Assembly: GCF_001438655.1 (NCBI RefSeq)
Contig: NZ_JQBR01000008.1
Coordinates: forward strand, 47,850-111,849
Length of the DNA stretch: 64,000 nt
Source: Pediococcus cellicola
GTDB taxonomy: Bacteria; Bacillota; Bacilli; Lactobacillales; Lactobacillaceae
Direction of reading: 5' to 3'
The translations under genes and the position numbers were made by a program. Below are positions 1 through 9,491 of the stretch, piece by piece (position 1 is the stretch's first letter; each line of letters opens with the position of its first letter). The notes under the pieces were generated by a model. It worked only from the letters and a program-made list of their open reading frames with translations. It had not been told where the DNA came from and did no database searches.

Positions 1-1
1 T

Positions 2-1183
2 GGCATGAATTGTTACCGCTTCCAGATTTCATGGTCGCGAGTAATTCCAACTGGTGACGGTGAGGTGAATCAAGCAGGACTTGATTATTATATTCAGTTC
101 GTGGAGGCACTTTTAAAACGGAATTTGGTACCGGTAGTATGTTTATATCATTTTGACATGCCCTTGGCGCTTGCCAAAAAAGAAAATGGGTTTGTTAGCG
201 ATTATGTGCGCGATGCGTTTGTCAGATTTTCTAAAATAGTTATTAAAGCGCTGGCAAGTAAGGTACAGTACTGGATTCCTTTTAATGAACAGAATTGCAC
301 GATGTTTGAAGAAGGTTTTCAAAATAGTGGCTATTTAAAGGGACCAAAAAGTGTGGCAGATCAATACAAAATCGCAACTAATAGTCTAATTGCTTATGCT
401 GAAATTGCAGACTATGTACATACTTTTGATGGGTTACAGGTAGGCGGCATGGTTGCTTATCAAGAAATGTATCCCAACACACCCAAACCACAAGATGTAA
501 TGGTTACACGTAAAGCCAATGAGTTTATTAACGAAGATTTTCTTTCCTTTTTCGCGACTGGCAAACGATCTGGTGAAGTGATTCAATTTATGAAAACCAA
601 TGGATTAACAGATCTGGTCAATCAACTTGAAGATAAGGTACACCAATTAAACCATGTTAAAAGTGATTTCTTAGCATTTAGTTATTACTATAGCTTAGTA
701 ATTGATGCCACAAAGATCGCACCCAATGTGGCGCCCAATTATTATATGAGTCAAGGAAAAGTCTTGAATCCCAATTTGGCAACATCAGAATATGGCTGGC
801 AGATTGACGCCCAAGGTTTTCGTAATTGTATTGCCAAAATGGCTGATCGTTATCGACTTCCAATTTTTCCAGTAGAAAATGGGATTGGTGCGCAAGAGGT
901 CTGGGATGGTGAACATGAAATTCAAGATGATTATCGTATTCAATATCATCAAGAACATATCAAGGCTATGAAAGATGCCATGCAAATCGATGGCGCTGAT
1001 GTGATTGGTTATCTTGGTTGGGGATTGATTGATATTCCAAGTTCGACTGGGAATATGGAGAAACGCTACGGACTAGTATATGTCAATCGGGGCAATCATG
1101 ATCTTCGTGATTTAAGCAGAACACCTAAAAAAAGTTATTACTGGTTTAAGAAAATGATTGCAGAAGAAAAAGAATTAAGGTGA
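2..1183 (+). CDS. 6-phospho-beta-glucosidase, GH1 family (5' end cut by window edge)
   Basis: This enzyme hydrolyses phosphorylated beta-glucosides such as cellobiose-6-phosphate after PTS uptake, in the cytoplasm. The reading frame is open from base 2. The first methionine in the window (base 5) is internal, because the paralogue at 22646-24019 carries the same MNCYRFQISWSRV stretch about 67 residues into the protein. GH1 hallmarks, counted from that methionine, are the acid/base Glu95 in FNEQN and the nucleophile Glu291 in PVENGIG. NEQ in place of the usual NEP is shared with the paralogue. The stop lies 9 bp before the PTS IIC gene, so the two are an operon. The exact substrate is unknown. 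Confidence 0.93.
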   Translation, partial: GMNCYRFQISWSRVIPTGDGEVNQAGLDYYIQFVEALLKRNLVPVVCLYHFDMPLALAKKENGFVSDYVRDAFVRFSKIVIKALASKVQYWIPFNEQNCTMFEEGFQNSGYLKGPKSVADQYKIATNSLIAYAEIADYVHTFDGLQVGGMVAYQEMYPNTPKPQDVMVTRKANEFINEDFLSFFATGKRSGEVIQFMKTNGLTDLVNQLEDKVHQLNHVKSDFLAFSYYYSLVIDATKIAPNVAPNYYMSQGKVLNPNLATSEYGWQIDAQGFRNCIAKMADRYRLPIFPVENGIGAQEVWDGEHEIQDDYRIQYHQEHIKAMKDAMQIDGADVIGYLGWGLIDIPSSTGNMEKRYGLVYVNRGNHDLRDLSRTPKKSYYWFKKMIAEEKELR

Positions 1184-1192
1184 GGTGCAAAT

Positions 1193-2506
1193 ATGAAAAG
1201 TAATGGGATTGGTAAGAAATTTATCGATAATTTTACCAAGGTATCTATAAAAATTGGCAATCAAATTCATTTGCGTTCTTTACGAGATGCATTTGCGATG
1301 ATTATGCCGTTATTTATTTTAGCTGGAATAGGGGTTCTTATTAATAATGTGATTTTTACATTGTTTTTCAAAGGAACGACATTAGCTAATTTTCAAACAT
1401 TTGGTAATTTGCTGGTTAATGGCACGCTAAATATTGCGGGATTGTTGATTGCCCCGGTAGTTGGGTATTGTTTAGCGAAAAATCGTGGTTTCAATAACGT
1501 TTTAGGGTCAGCGATTATTTCACTAGCAGGGTTGGTTGTCATGATGCCGGTTACACTGCAAGCCGTTCCGACTGGAAAAACAGCGTCAGTTAATATTACG
1601 GGATTTTTATCATTTTCAAATGTTGGTGTTACGGGTATGTTTGCCGGTATTATTATTGGTTTAGTGGCAACGGAATTATTCATCAGGTTATCCCGTGTAA
1701 AGAAATTCCGGATTAACCTTGGTGAGAATGTGCCACCAGCTGTTAGCGATTCATTCATGACGTTAATTCCAACAATTGTGGTTTTAAGTTTACTAGCTAT
1801 TATTGCAGCATTATTAACTGTGTTGGCACATACAGACATGATTAAGTTGATTACCATGGTTATTCAAGAACCATTACGACGTGTAAACACCAGTTTACCG
1901 GGCTTCTTGTTGATCTATAGTGTCGGTAACCTATTGTTTGGTTTTGGTATTCATCAAGCTGTCATTAATGGGACATTGCTTGACCCAGTCCTTTTGATTA
2001 ATACCAATAAGAATATGCAGGCATTCGCTGCCGGTCATCACGTGCCTTACATCATTACAAGTGTTTTTCGTGATACATTTGGAATGTTTGGCGGAACGGG
2101 AAGTACGATTTGTTTACTAATTGCGACAATCATTTTTTCAAGAATGAAATCAAGTCGTCAAATTACCGGATTATCATTTGTCCCGGGATTATTCAATATT
2201 AATGAACCGGTTATTTATGGTTATCCCATTGTGTTTAATTTGCCATTGTTAATTCCATTTGTTTTAACACCGGTAATTGCCTTATTGTTTGCTTATTTCT
2301 GTACAGCAGTTGGTTTTATGAACCGAACTGTGGTGATGGTTCCTTGGACAACGCCACCTTTGATTAACGGATTTTTGGCAACTGGTGGTGATTGGCGCGC
2401 CGTTGTGGTTCAATTAATTTCCATTCTTTTCGGGATTTTCTTCTATTTACCATTTATGAAGATTTCTGAACGGGTCATGATGCGTCAGGCAGAAGAAGAG
2501 AATTAG
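1193..2506 (+). CDS. PTS cellobiose-type EIIC permease
   Basis: This is the membrane permease subunit (IIC) of a lactose/cellobiose-family phosphotransferase system, 437 residues with many hydrophobic segments. The family signature NVPPAVSDSF is near residue 180 and the conserved INEPVIYG is near residue 340. No IIA or IIB domain is fused and none is encoded next to it. It starts 9 bp after the glucosidase stop with a GAGGTG ribosome site and is followed by a strong terminator. It is clearly paralogous to the IIC at 21262-22617, which also neighbours a closely related glucosidase. It probably borrows IIA and IIB from elsewhere, for example 26079-26840. Confidence 0.92.
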   Translation: MKSNGIGKKFIDNFTKVSIKIGNQIHLRSLRDAFAMIMPLFILAGIGVLINNVIFTLFFKGTTLANFQTFGNLLVNGTLNIAGLLIAPVVGYCLAKNRGFNNVLGSAIISLAGLVVMMPVTLQAVPTGKTASVNITGFLSFSNVGVTGMFAGIIIGLVATELFIRLSRVKKFRINLGENVPPAVSDSFMTLIPTIVVLSLLAIIAALLTVLAHTDMIKLITMVIQEPLRRVNTSLPGFLLIYSVGNLLFGFGIHQAVINGTLLDPVLLINTNKNMQAFAAGHHVPYIITSVFRDTFGMFGGTGSTICLLIATIIFSRMKSSRQITGLSFVPGLFNINEPVIYGYPIVFNLPLLIPFVLTPVIALLFAYFCTAVGFMNRTVVMVPWTTPPLINGFLATGGDWRAVVVQLISILFGIFFYLPFMKISERVMMRQAEEEN

Positions 2507-2550
2507 TTAAAGTTAGTAACGTGAGAGAAAAAATAATTAAGAGAATTGAG

Positions 2551-2585
2551 CAAGACCATGTCATCACGATATGGTCTTGTTTTTA
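2551..2585 (+). terminator. Rho-independent terminator after PTS IIC
   Basis: The inverted repeat CAAGACCAT / ATGGTCTTG has a short loop and is followed by a T run. It closes the glucosidase-IIC operon. Confidence 0.9.
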
Positions 2586-2730
2586 TGAAAAAAAGCAGGC
2601 CTTTCAGGGTGTTTAGTTAATGACGAGAATAATGGTTTCTTGTTGTTAATCCAATTACGGCGTTTATTTTCTTAACTGATGTGTGGCATGTGATATGTCA
2701 GCTTCGGCTAAGGGGTTATCATTGCAAACA

Positions 2731-2766
2731 AAAACCACACCAATGTGCTCAGATTGGTGTGGTTCT
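2731..2766 (-). terminator. Terminator after manganese catalase
   Basis: The stem ACCACACCAAT / ATTGGTGTGGT is followed on the minus strand by a TTTTTG run, just downstream of the catalase stop codon. Confidence 0.85.
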
Positions 2767-2775
2767 TTAGAAAAC

Positions 2776-3627
2776 CTATTCTTTCATAAAGCCAACTTGG
2801 TCGGGTAAATCAGGGGTACCATACATTCTAGGACTTACAGGCTTGAGTTTAGGTGCCTTAGCTTCAGGTTTAGGCGTTTTTACCCATTTGTATTCACCCT
2901 GACCATCTAATGCTTCACCCTTTGCCCAAGCGCCATCCTTGCTTGCCTCTCCATCAGAGAAATTGTAAAGATCATAGGCGATATCCAACCGTTCTTTATC
3001 GCGAGGAAAAGTGGTTGGAACCAAAATACTACCTTCTTTTTCTTCAAGTTCTTTAATGGCAGCCATCCACAAGTTTTGGTGGTAACTATCACGCGCTAAT
3101 AATACGGATAGCAAGTCCCGGACGCCTTGGTCTTCAATCATTTCATAGATGCGAGCAACCTGCAGGCGGCCTTGAGATTCGGCATTTAAATTAGCACGAA
3201 AATCAGCTAATAGATTACCGCTTGCAATGATATAAGCGCCGCTCCAAGGATTACCTACACTGTCAGCAGGACGAGGACCTAAACCAGCGACAATTGCGTG
3301 TTGGGGATTCATCCCAGACAGAATTGCTTGTACCATCGGATCCTGCTTCATCACTTCTTCTTGCTGAACAACGGGGGCATCCTCCAATAAGCGCGCAACC
3401 ATGGTGGCCAACATTTCGACGTGACCTAATTCTTCGGTAGCCACGTCCATGATCATGTCACGATATTTTTCTTCTCCACGACAACTCCAGCCTTGAAAGA
3501 GATACTGCATGGCTACTGACATTTCGCCATATTGGCCACCGATGAGTTCTTGAATGTAGTTGGCATAGAGTGGGTTAGGTGCATCTGGTTTTGCTTCAAA
3601 TTGTAATTTTTTCTTGTGATAAAACAT
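2776..3627 (-). CDS. Manganese catalase
   Basis: This non-haem catalase disproportionates hydrogen peroxide at a di-manganese centre, which is useful in lactobacilli that make no haem. It has 283 residues. The ligand pattern of the family is visible: Glu35 in QYGEMS, Glu66 and His69 in EELGHVE, Glu150 in NAESQG and His183 in DSYHQ. These match the Lactiplantibacillus plantarum enzyme with a shift of about two residues in the second half. The start has an ideal AAGGAGG site. It is monocistronic, with its own terminator. The C-terminal tail after residue 240 is rich in Lys and Pro. Confidence 0.95.
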   Translation of the reverse strand: MFYHKKKLQFEAKPDAPNPLYANYIQELIGGQYGEMSVAMQYLFQGWSCRGEEKYRDMIMDVATEELGHVEMLATMVARLLEDAPVVQQEEVMKQDPMVQAILSGMNPQHAIVAGLGPRPADSVGNPWSGAYIIASGNLLADFRANLNAESQGRLQVARIYEMIEDQGVRDLLSVLLARDSYHQNLWMAAIKELEEKEGSILVPTTFPRDKERLDIAYDLYNFSDGEASKDGAWAKGEALDGQGEYKWVKTPKPEAKAPKLKPVSPRMYGTPDLPDQVGFMKE

Positions 3628-3769
3628 TAAATCGCCTCCTTAATATTAATATCTAATAATAACGATTAGAAATCAAACTAAATGAACGGAAAATTGACGA
3701 TGAGAAGTGAAAGAAATTAATGTCAGTTTTTTGTAAAAGAGAAAAGATGTCAGAGGTCGATTAACATTA

Positions 3770-3815
3770 AAAAAACGTCATACTGATTTTTCTTTCAATT
3801 CATATGACGCTTTTT
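3770..3815. terminator. Probable terminator of the sugar ABC operon
   Basis: The inverted repeat CGTCATA (3776-3782) / TATGACG (3803-3809) has A/T runs on both sides. It lies immediately downstream of the YesL-like gene. The loop is long, so the strength is uncertain. Confidence 0.6.
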
Positions 3816-3818
3816 AAT

Positions 3819-4421
3819 TTAAATCACGGTTTCTAATTTAGTGTACCATTTTTTGCTGACATACGCGGTCCAGAGCAATAACGCCGGCACGGTACCAAAT
3901 AAGAGTAGTCCCGGAAATTTATAGGTGATCAGCATGATGGCAACAAACCCTGCTAACAACTTGAGGACTTCTAAAAAATTATTAAAGAATTGAATGAACG
4001 AAAGTTTTAGCGTGGTGGCCAACGCAATCTTGTAGCGGGCCTGAAGCCAAATGCCAAAGTGAAACATACTTACCAGAATTAAAAGGGCAAAGATCAAAAT
4101 GAAATCGGTGATGATAAATATCAAGCCCTGAGTCTGGACAGATAAAAAGAGGTTATAAGCTAAAATAATCGTGATACCGGCAAATAGATAAAAATATAAG
4201 TTACCTAGTTTGAAATGAGATTTAAATAATTGCCAGCCCTCAGCTAAAGTGATTTTATCGTAGTGCCAGTGATGGCGGTGATACAGCTCAGCGACTGTAA
4301 GCAAAGCTGGGCCAATCCCGAACAACAACAGGCCACTAAAAGCATACAGCCAAAATAAGAGACTCAGTTTTATGCCAACGTAACTACGAATTAAAAGTTT
4401 TTGTAAGCCAAGGCTAATCAT
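3819..4421 (-). CDS. YesL/DUF624-family membrane protein
   Basis: This 200-residue protein has about five hydrophobic segments. The N-terminal pattern, with a GIGPALLTVAELYHRHHW stretch near residues 36-53, is typical of the DUF624 (YesL) family. Genes of this family are often found with CUT1 sugar transporters of the Lpl type. Their biochemical role is not established. It is the last gene of the minus-strand operon starting at 9067 and has a GGAGG site upstream of its ATG. I infer a role linked to the neighbouring transporter from context only. Confidence 0.8.
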   Translation of the reverse strand: MISLGLQKLLIRSYVGIKLSLLFWLYAFSGLLLFGIGPALLTVAELYHRHHWHYDKITLAEGWQLFKSHFKLGNLYFYLFAGITIILAYNLFLSVQTQGLIFIITDFILIFALLILVSMFHFGIWLQARYKIALATTLKLSFIQFFNNFLEVLKLLAGFVAIMLITYKFPGLLLFGTVPALLLWTAYVSKKWYTKLETVI

Positions 4422-4491
4422 GGTTATTTTCCTCCATTTATAGATTATGTATCTGCCAAAATCCTTTAAGATTTTTGGCAGTAAAAACGAC

Positions 4492-5955
4492 TTATTTTGA
4501 TTGACGAAACTTATCGTATTGCTTTTGTAACTCTGCGCGAACCTCGTCGTAACCAGCGGTCTTCAAAGCTTTATTCATCTTCTTAATGGTTGGCTTTGGA
4601 TCGGCGGTTCCAGTATTCAACTGATCACCATATTGATTCATCACGTTTTGAATATTGGTAATCTGAGTTTTGATCTTGGAGGTGTCTGGATTGAAACCTA
4701 AAATTGGTGAAGTTTTTGCCGACGCAATGGAATCTTTACGTTCTTTGATCATTTTGTCGGTCACATCAGTTGTGGTGTACAAAATAGAGTTGTCACCAGT
4801 CATCCAAGCGCCCATACTGCGATCAGCAGCATATCCTTTAAGTAATTTAATCTTGTCTTTTTGATCGGTCTTTTCCCAAGCATCGCCTTCTTCGCCCCAA
4901 ACCAGGCCATTTAATAATTCGGGATCACTATTCATAATGCCCAAAACTTTTACAGCTAATTCCTTATTTTGAGAACTGTTACTGACGACCCAGTTGAACA
5001 TTTGCGCTTGGCCAGTTGTTTTCAGCGGCGTTGAAATCTTTTTGGTTACAATGCCATTCTTTTCACCTGAAGCAGTACTTAAGGCTTGGTTACCGTAGTC
5101 ATACGGGCCCACTAATTCTTGGCGGGCAAACCAAGTTTTGCTACTTAACCCATATTCTTTACTGTTGGTTGCGGCATCTTGAGGGATGTAACCTTTTTGA
5201 TAAAATTTGTGTAAATACGCTAAGTTGGTTTGTGTACGAGCTGAGTCGTAAGGGTTCACGATTTTATTTGCATTGCCGCCATCCGTGATATCTACAGCAA
5301 ATGGCATTTTGTCTGTGAGTGGGTAATCAAAGCCGGATTCTGCTACAAATCCTTTGGTGGCTTTAAAAGCGACCACATTTGGTTCCACCGCATGAATTTT
5401 CTTTAAAACAGGTTCTAAAGTTTTATATGAATTTACTTTACTAATATCAATGTTATATTTTTTTAGATAACTGTTATTAAACGCAATGGTTTGTGTCCGG
5501 TAGACATTGGCGTTAATTGGCATCGCATATAGTTTGCCATTCACTTTGTTGCCTTGAATGTAAGCTGGATCTAGGGATTTATAAGCTTTTGAAGCATATT
5601 TAGGAAGTAACTTGGTTAAATCTGCATATGCTCCTTTTTGGGCATTCACCACGTAATTATCAGCTTTAGCGATGTCATAACTTTCTCCAGATGACACAAT
5701 AACAGACATTTTTTTTGCGTAGTCTCCAAAACCAATGTAGTTAATTTTTAACTTGGCATTGGCTTTCTTTTTCAGGATTTTATTGGTTTTTGCCATGAGG
5801 GCGTCATAGTTCTTAGGCTTGTCGCCAATCTGATACATCGTTAATGTTTTTGTGTCGCTACTGTCAGCGGCCTTTTTTGAGGAACAGCCCGCAATCGTCA
5901 GTCCAACACCGAGGACGGCTGCTGTTGCAAGTAACCCTTTAACCCATCTTTTCAT
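4492..5955 (-). CDS. Carbohydrate ABC transporter substrate-binding lipoprotein (LipO/LplA-like)
   Basis: This is an extracellular solute-binding protein of family 1, 487 residues. The N-terminus is a lipoprotein signal: KR, a hydrophobic stretch and a lipobox ending in AGC at about residue 24, followed by SSKKAADSS. Size and genomic setting fit the LipO/LplA group that feeds CUT1 permeases of the LplB/LplC type. It lies 39 bp after the second permease and has an AAGGAG site. The sugar is not predictable. No glycoside hydrolase lies in the operon to hint at it. Confidence 0.9.
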   Translation of the reverse strand: MKRWVKGLLATAAVLGVGLTIAGCSSKKAADSSDTKTLTMYQIGDKPKNYDALMAKTNKILKKKANAKLKINYIGFGDYAKKMSVIVSSGESYDIAKADNYVVNAQKGAYADLTKLLPKYASKAYKSLDPAYIQGNKVNGKLYAMPINANVYRTQTIAFNNSYLKKYNIDISKVNSYKTLEPVLKKIHAVEPNVVAFKATKGFVAESGFDYPLTDKMPFAVDITDGGNANKIVNPYDSARTQTNLAYLHKFYQKGYIPQDAATNSKEYGLSSKTWFARQELVGPYDYGNQALSTASGEKNGIVTKKISTPLKTTGQAQMFNWVVSNSSQNKELAVKVLGIMNSDPELLNGLVWGEEGDAWEKTDQKDKIKLLKGYAADRSMGAWMTGDNSILYTTTDVTDKMIKERKDSIASAKTSPILGFNPDTSKIKTQITNIQNVMNQYGDQLNTGTADPKPTIKKMNKALKTAGYDEVRAELQKQYDKFRQSK

Positions 5956-5994
5956 AGTTTGAACGCTCCTTTATAAATCATGATTTGTGGACAA

Positions 5995-6918
5995 TTATTC
6001 TTTGACACCGCCGATGGTTAAGCCCTTCACAAAGTATTTTTGGAAGAAGGGGTAACTGATCGCAATTGGGAGCACCGAAATGACCACCATGGCCATGCGT
6101 GTCGCCTCTTGGGGAATATTAGCCATCCCACCGGCATACTGTGCACCCTGTGCGGCATTTTGCGTCAACATTTCAATGTTAGATTGAATCTTCATCAATA
6201 AGTATTGAAGGGGGACTAAGTGTGAATCTTGGATATATAGCAATGCATTGAACCAATCGTTCCAGTAGCCTAAAGCAGCAAACAAGCTAATGGTTGCAAT
6301 TCCGGGAACGGCTAGCGGTAGGACGATTTTTAAGAAGATCCGCATTTCTCCGGCGCCATCAATTCGGGCAGCTTCAATAATGGATTCATTTACCTGGCGC
6401 TTGAAGAAGGTCCGCATCACAATGATATTAAACGGGCTCACTGCCAAAGGTAAAATGAGGGCCCAAATCGTGTCTTTTAATTGTAAGAGATTAGTCATTA
6501 CAATATAGTTTGCCACCATACCTGGTGTGAACAACATTGTGATCAAACAAAAAACGGTAAAAAATTTGCGATACTTAAAGCTAGACCGTGAAATGGAGTA
6601 GGCGTAAGTTGAAGTAAACGTGGCATTGACTAAGGTGCCAAACACGGTTACTAACACAGTGATGCCCAGTGCGTTGAGTAACTGACCGCCCATGGTAGCG
6701 AGATATTCATAACCAGCCAAACTCCAGTGTTTCGGAAAGAATTGGTAGCCATCTGCTAACAGTGATTGTTCACTGGTTAAGGAAATAATGATGATAAAAA
6801 TAAGGGGTAACAAGCACGAAAAAGCGAAGATGGCTAACAAAATGTTAAAGAACAAATTTGATTTGTGGCCGAACGAGCGAACTTCAACGGATGAAATCTG
6901 CTTTTTTGGTTGTCGCAT
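5995..6918 (-). CDS. Carbohydrate ABC transporter permease, LplC/YtcP type
   Basis: This is the second integral membrane subunit of the CUT1 sugar importer, 307 residues with six predicted membrane segments. The permease EAA-type loop reads EAARIDGAGE near residue 198. I place the start at the ATG at 6918 (MRQPKK) because an AAGGAGG site lies 9 bp before it. An in-frame methionine 14 codons upstream lacks a ribosome site and would overlap the preceding gene. It is adjacent to its partner permease and its binding protein. Confidence 0.92.
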   Translation of the reverse strand: MRQPKKQISSVEVRSFGHKSNLFFNILLAIFAFSCLLPLIFIIIISLTSEQSLLADGYQFFPKHWSLAGYEYLATMGGQLLNALGITVLVTVFGTLVNATFTSTYAYSISRSSFKYRKFFTVFCLITMLFTPGMVANYIVMTNLLQLKDTIWALILPLAVSPFNIIVMRTFFKRQVNESIIEAARIDGAGEMRIFLKIVLPLAVPGIATISLFAALGYWNDWFNALLYIQDSHLVPLQYLLMKIQSNIEMLTQNAAQGAQYAGGMANIPQEATRMAMVVISVLPIAISYPFFQKYFVKGLTIGGVKE

Positions 6919-6934
6919 AACCGTATCCTCCTTT

Positions 6935-7915
6935 CTAGAACAGAGCTGAGTCTGGATCAATCTTGCGCACGACCGCGTTACTAATCATAAGAAGGACAAA
7001 ACCCACAAACGACTGGTATAAGGCGGCAGCACTCGACATGCCAATGTCTCCCGTAGAAGTTAAGCCGTTAAAGATATAAGTATCTAAGACCGATGTGACA
7101 TTGTAGAGGCTCCCCGAATTTTGGGGAACTTGGTAGAACAGACCAAAATCGGCACGAAAAATATTTCCGATGGCTAAAATGGTCATAAGTGTCATTAAAG
7201 GAACTAATGCCGGAATAGTGACGTGCTTGATTTGTTGCCACTTATTTGCACCATCTATTTCAGCTGCTTCGTATAGCGTGGGGTCTACGCCCATGGCACT
7301 GGCAAAGTACAAAATACTGTTGTACCCGATACTCTTCCATGTACCGATGAACAGCAAGATGAACGGCCAGTATTGTGGGGCGTTGTACCAACTGATGGCT
7401 TTGCCACCGCTACCTGTAAGGAGCGAATTAATTAGGCCTTGATTGGGACTGATAAACGCATACACGAAGTAACTAATGACTACCCAAGATAAGAAGTACG
7501 GAAGTAACATCGAAGTCTGATAAACCTTAATTAATCGTTTATTACGTAATTGACTCATTACAATCGCAAAAAACACCGAAATGATAAGGTTTAAAACAAT
7601 AAATCCCAGGTTATAAAGCAACGTATTCCTGGTAATCACCCAGGCGGCATTGGAGGAGAACAAAAATTCAAAGTTTTTGAACCCGACCCAAGAGCTGGTT
7701 CGTAAACTTTCAAGGAACCCGCCTGCCGAGAAATGGAAATCCTGGAAGGCTACCACGTTAGCAAATATTGGGATGTAGAAGAAAAAGATCATCCAAATGG
7801 CACCTGGAATGACGAATAGAAGCAACGGTAGGTTACTTTTAAAGCGTGAGGCAAAACTGGGATGCCGTTTTTTATATTTGACCTTTGCTTTGACGGTTGA
7901 ATTCACACCTTGCAT
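6935..7915 (-). CDS. Carbohydrate ABC transporter permease, LplB type
   Basis: This is the first CUT1 permease subunit, 326 residues, with a basic N-terminus (KAKVKYKKRH) followed by six membrane segments. The EAA loop is EAAEIDGANKWQ. The start is the ATG at 7915 (MQGVNS), preceded by AAGGGAG. A methionine 14 codons earlier sits directly behind the upstream gene without a ribosome site. It forms the membrane channel with the LplC-like subunit. Confidence 0.92.
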   Translation of the reverse strand: MQGVNSTVKAKVKYKKRHPSFASRFKSNLPLLLFVIPGAIWMIFFFYIPIFANVVAFQDFHFSAGGFLESLRTSSWVGFKNFEFLFSSNAAWVITRNTLLYNLGFIVLNLIISVFFAIVMSQLRNKRLIKVYQTSMLLPYFLSWVVISYFVYAFISPNQGLINSLLTGSGGKAISWYNAPQYWPFILLFIGTWKSIGYNSILYFASAMGVDPTLYEAAEIDGANKWQQIKHVTIPALVPLMTLMTILAIGNIFRADFGLFYQVPQNSGSLYNVTSVLDTYIFNGLTSTGDIGMSSAAALYQSFVGFVLLMISNAVVRKIDPDSALF

Positions 7916-7960
7916 AGGAATCTCCCTTCTTTGATAATCCAATGGGGAACCGTACATAAA

Positions 7961-9067
7961 TTACGCGATTGTAACTTGTGATTGGGAATCAAAAAAGTGG
8001 GCTCGATTCATATCAAAAGCTAGTGTAATGATTTCATCAGGGCGATGCGTATTTTGTGCATTTACCTTTGCCACAAATTCTTGATACCCGTTAGTCACAT
8101 ACAACATGGTTTCTACCCCTAGTAGTTCAGCAACATCGACTTTGGCCTGCACTTTTGCATCTGCCATTTTTTCGAGAAGGTCCGGACCAGTATGGATGTC
8201 TTCGGCTCGAATGCCCATGGTTACTTTTTGGTTGGCATAGCCTGCATCACGAAGTTTTTGTAATTTTTGGTCCGTAACCGTAACGGTGAGTTGCTGGTCA
8301 AGGGTAGTGAACCGATTTTCGTGTAACTCACCTTCAAAAAAGTTCATGGATGGTGAGCCCATAAACCCTGCTACAAATTGATTGACGGGCTGGTTATATA
8401 ACTGAGAAGGCGTACCAACCTGTTGAATTTCGCCTTGTTTAGTAAGCACAATCCGGTCTGCCATAGTCATGGCCTCCACCTGATCATGGGTCACATAAAT
8501 CATGTTAGTTTTGAGGCGTTGATGAAGCTGCGCAATTTGGGCACGCATCGACACGCGTAATTTAGCATCCAGATTAGACAAGGGCTCATCTAAAAGAAAA
8601 AGTTTGGCTTCACGAACGATGGCGCGGCCTAATGCAACACGTTGACGCTGGCCACCAGAAAGCGCAGCTGGTTTTCGATCTAAAAACGCTTCTAAGCCCA
8701 AAATTTCGGCAGCGTTAGCGACACGCTTTTTGATTTCTGCTTTGTTGACATGTTGAATTTTTAAACTAAAAGCCATGTTGTCGTAGACGGTCATGTTGGG
8801 ATACAATGCATAGTTTTGGAAGACCATCGCAATGTCACGGTCTTTAGGCGCAATCTCGTTCATGACTTTGCCATCCATTTTAAGCTCGCCATCTGTGATG
8901 TCCTCTAGGCCAGCAATCATGCGAATAGTTGTTGATTTACCGCAACCAGAAGGGCCAACGAAAACAATGAACTCATGATCTTTAATATGTAAATTAAAGT
9001 CGGTAACTGAGTAATTATCGTTGCCAGCATATTTTTTATAAATATGATCCAATTTAATTTCGACCAT
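7961..9067 (-). CDS. msmK: Sugar ABC transporter ATPase, MsmK/UgpC type
   Basis: This is the nucleotide-binding subunit of a CUT1 importer, 368 residues. The Walker A motif is GPSGCGKST near residue 38, the signature is LSGGQRQR near residue 133 and Walker B is LFLLDEPLSNLD. The C-terminal TOBE/OB regulatory region contains MGIRAEDI. It is the first gene of the operon. The start is the ATG at 9067, seven bases after an AGGAGG. A TTG two codons earlier abuts the ribosome site. MsmK-type ATPases may energise several permeases in one cell, so it need not be dedicated to this transporter. Confidence 0.92.
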   Translation of the reverse strand: MVEIKLDHIYKKYAGNDNYSVTDFNLHIKDHEFIVFVGPSGCGKSTTIRMIAGLEDITDGELKMDGKVMNEIAPKDRDIAMVFQNYALYPNMTVYDNMAFSLKIQHVNKAEIKKRVANAAEILGLEAFLDRKPAALSGGQRQRVALGRAIVREAKLFLLDEPLSNLDAKLRVSMRAQIAQLHQRLKTNMIYVTHDQVEAMTMADRIVLTKQGEIQQVGTPSQLYNQPVNQFVAGFMGSPSMNFFEGELHENRFTTLDQQLTVTVTDQKLQKLRDAGYANQKVTMGIRAEDIHTGPDLLEKMADAKVQAKVDVAELLGVETMLYVTNGYQEFVAKVNAQNTHRPDEIITLAFDMNRAHFFDSQSQVTIA

Positions 9068-9110
9068 GTGCAAACCTCCTACTCATAAGAATTAACTAAT
9101 CTATATTAGA

Positions 9111-9139
9111 AGAATATCAAGCGAAAACGATTTCGGCAA
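9111..9139 (-). promoter_or_regulatory. Promoter with LacI/CcpA-type operator for the sugar ABC operon
   Basis: On the minus strand a -35 TTGCCG (9134-9139) and a -10 TATTCT (9111-9116) are separated by 17 bp. The spacer contains the near-palindrome GAAATCGTTTTC (9123-9134), of the LacI-family or cre type with three mismatches to the cre consensus. This suggests repression by CcpA or a local LacI regulator. The rest of 9140-9470 has no gene or clear structure. Confidence 0.6.
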
Positions 9140-9491
9140 ATGATTTGACTATCAAATAATAAATTATTTTTATATGCCGTAAACAAAGTTTGAAGAATTT
9201 AGGTTTCTATCAGATACCGAAAGCTTGGGGCTTTAAGCAAGTAAATCAAAAGAAAGAATGCTGGCTATAACAATTATTGAAAGCGCCGTTGCAAAATTAT
9301 GGTTCTTGAAACTTAAAGTATAAGGAGATTTCTTCGTTGCTTATCAGCACTAATTTAGCCTAAAAATATTACGGTGAAAGTTATACATAATGTTCAAAAT
9401 GGCAGGGAAAAGTCGTTTTTAATTAAGTCATATTCTGTTATCAAGATATGATATGATTAACGTGTGGAAAATTTGAAAGGGGTTTATTAAA

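Noticed and set aside
1393..1857. 154-codon frame antisense to the PTS IIC gene
   Set aside because: The sense strand encodes an intact IIC. Long antisense frames are expected from hydrophobic codon usage.
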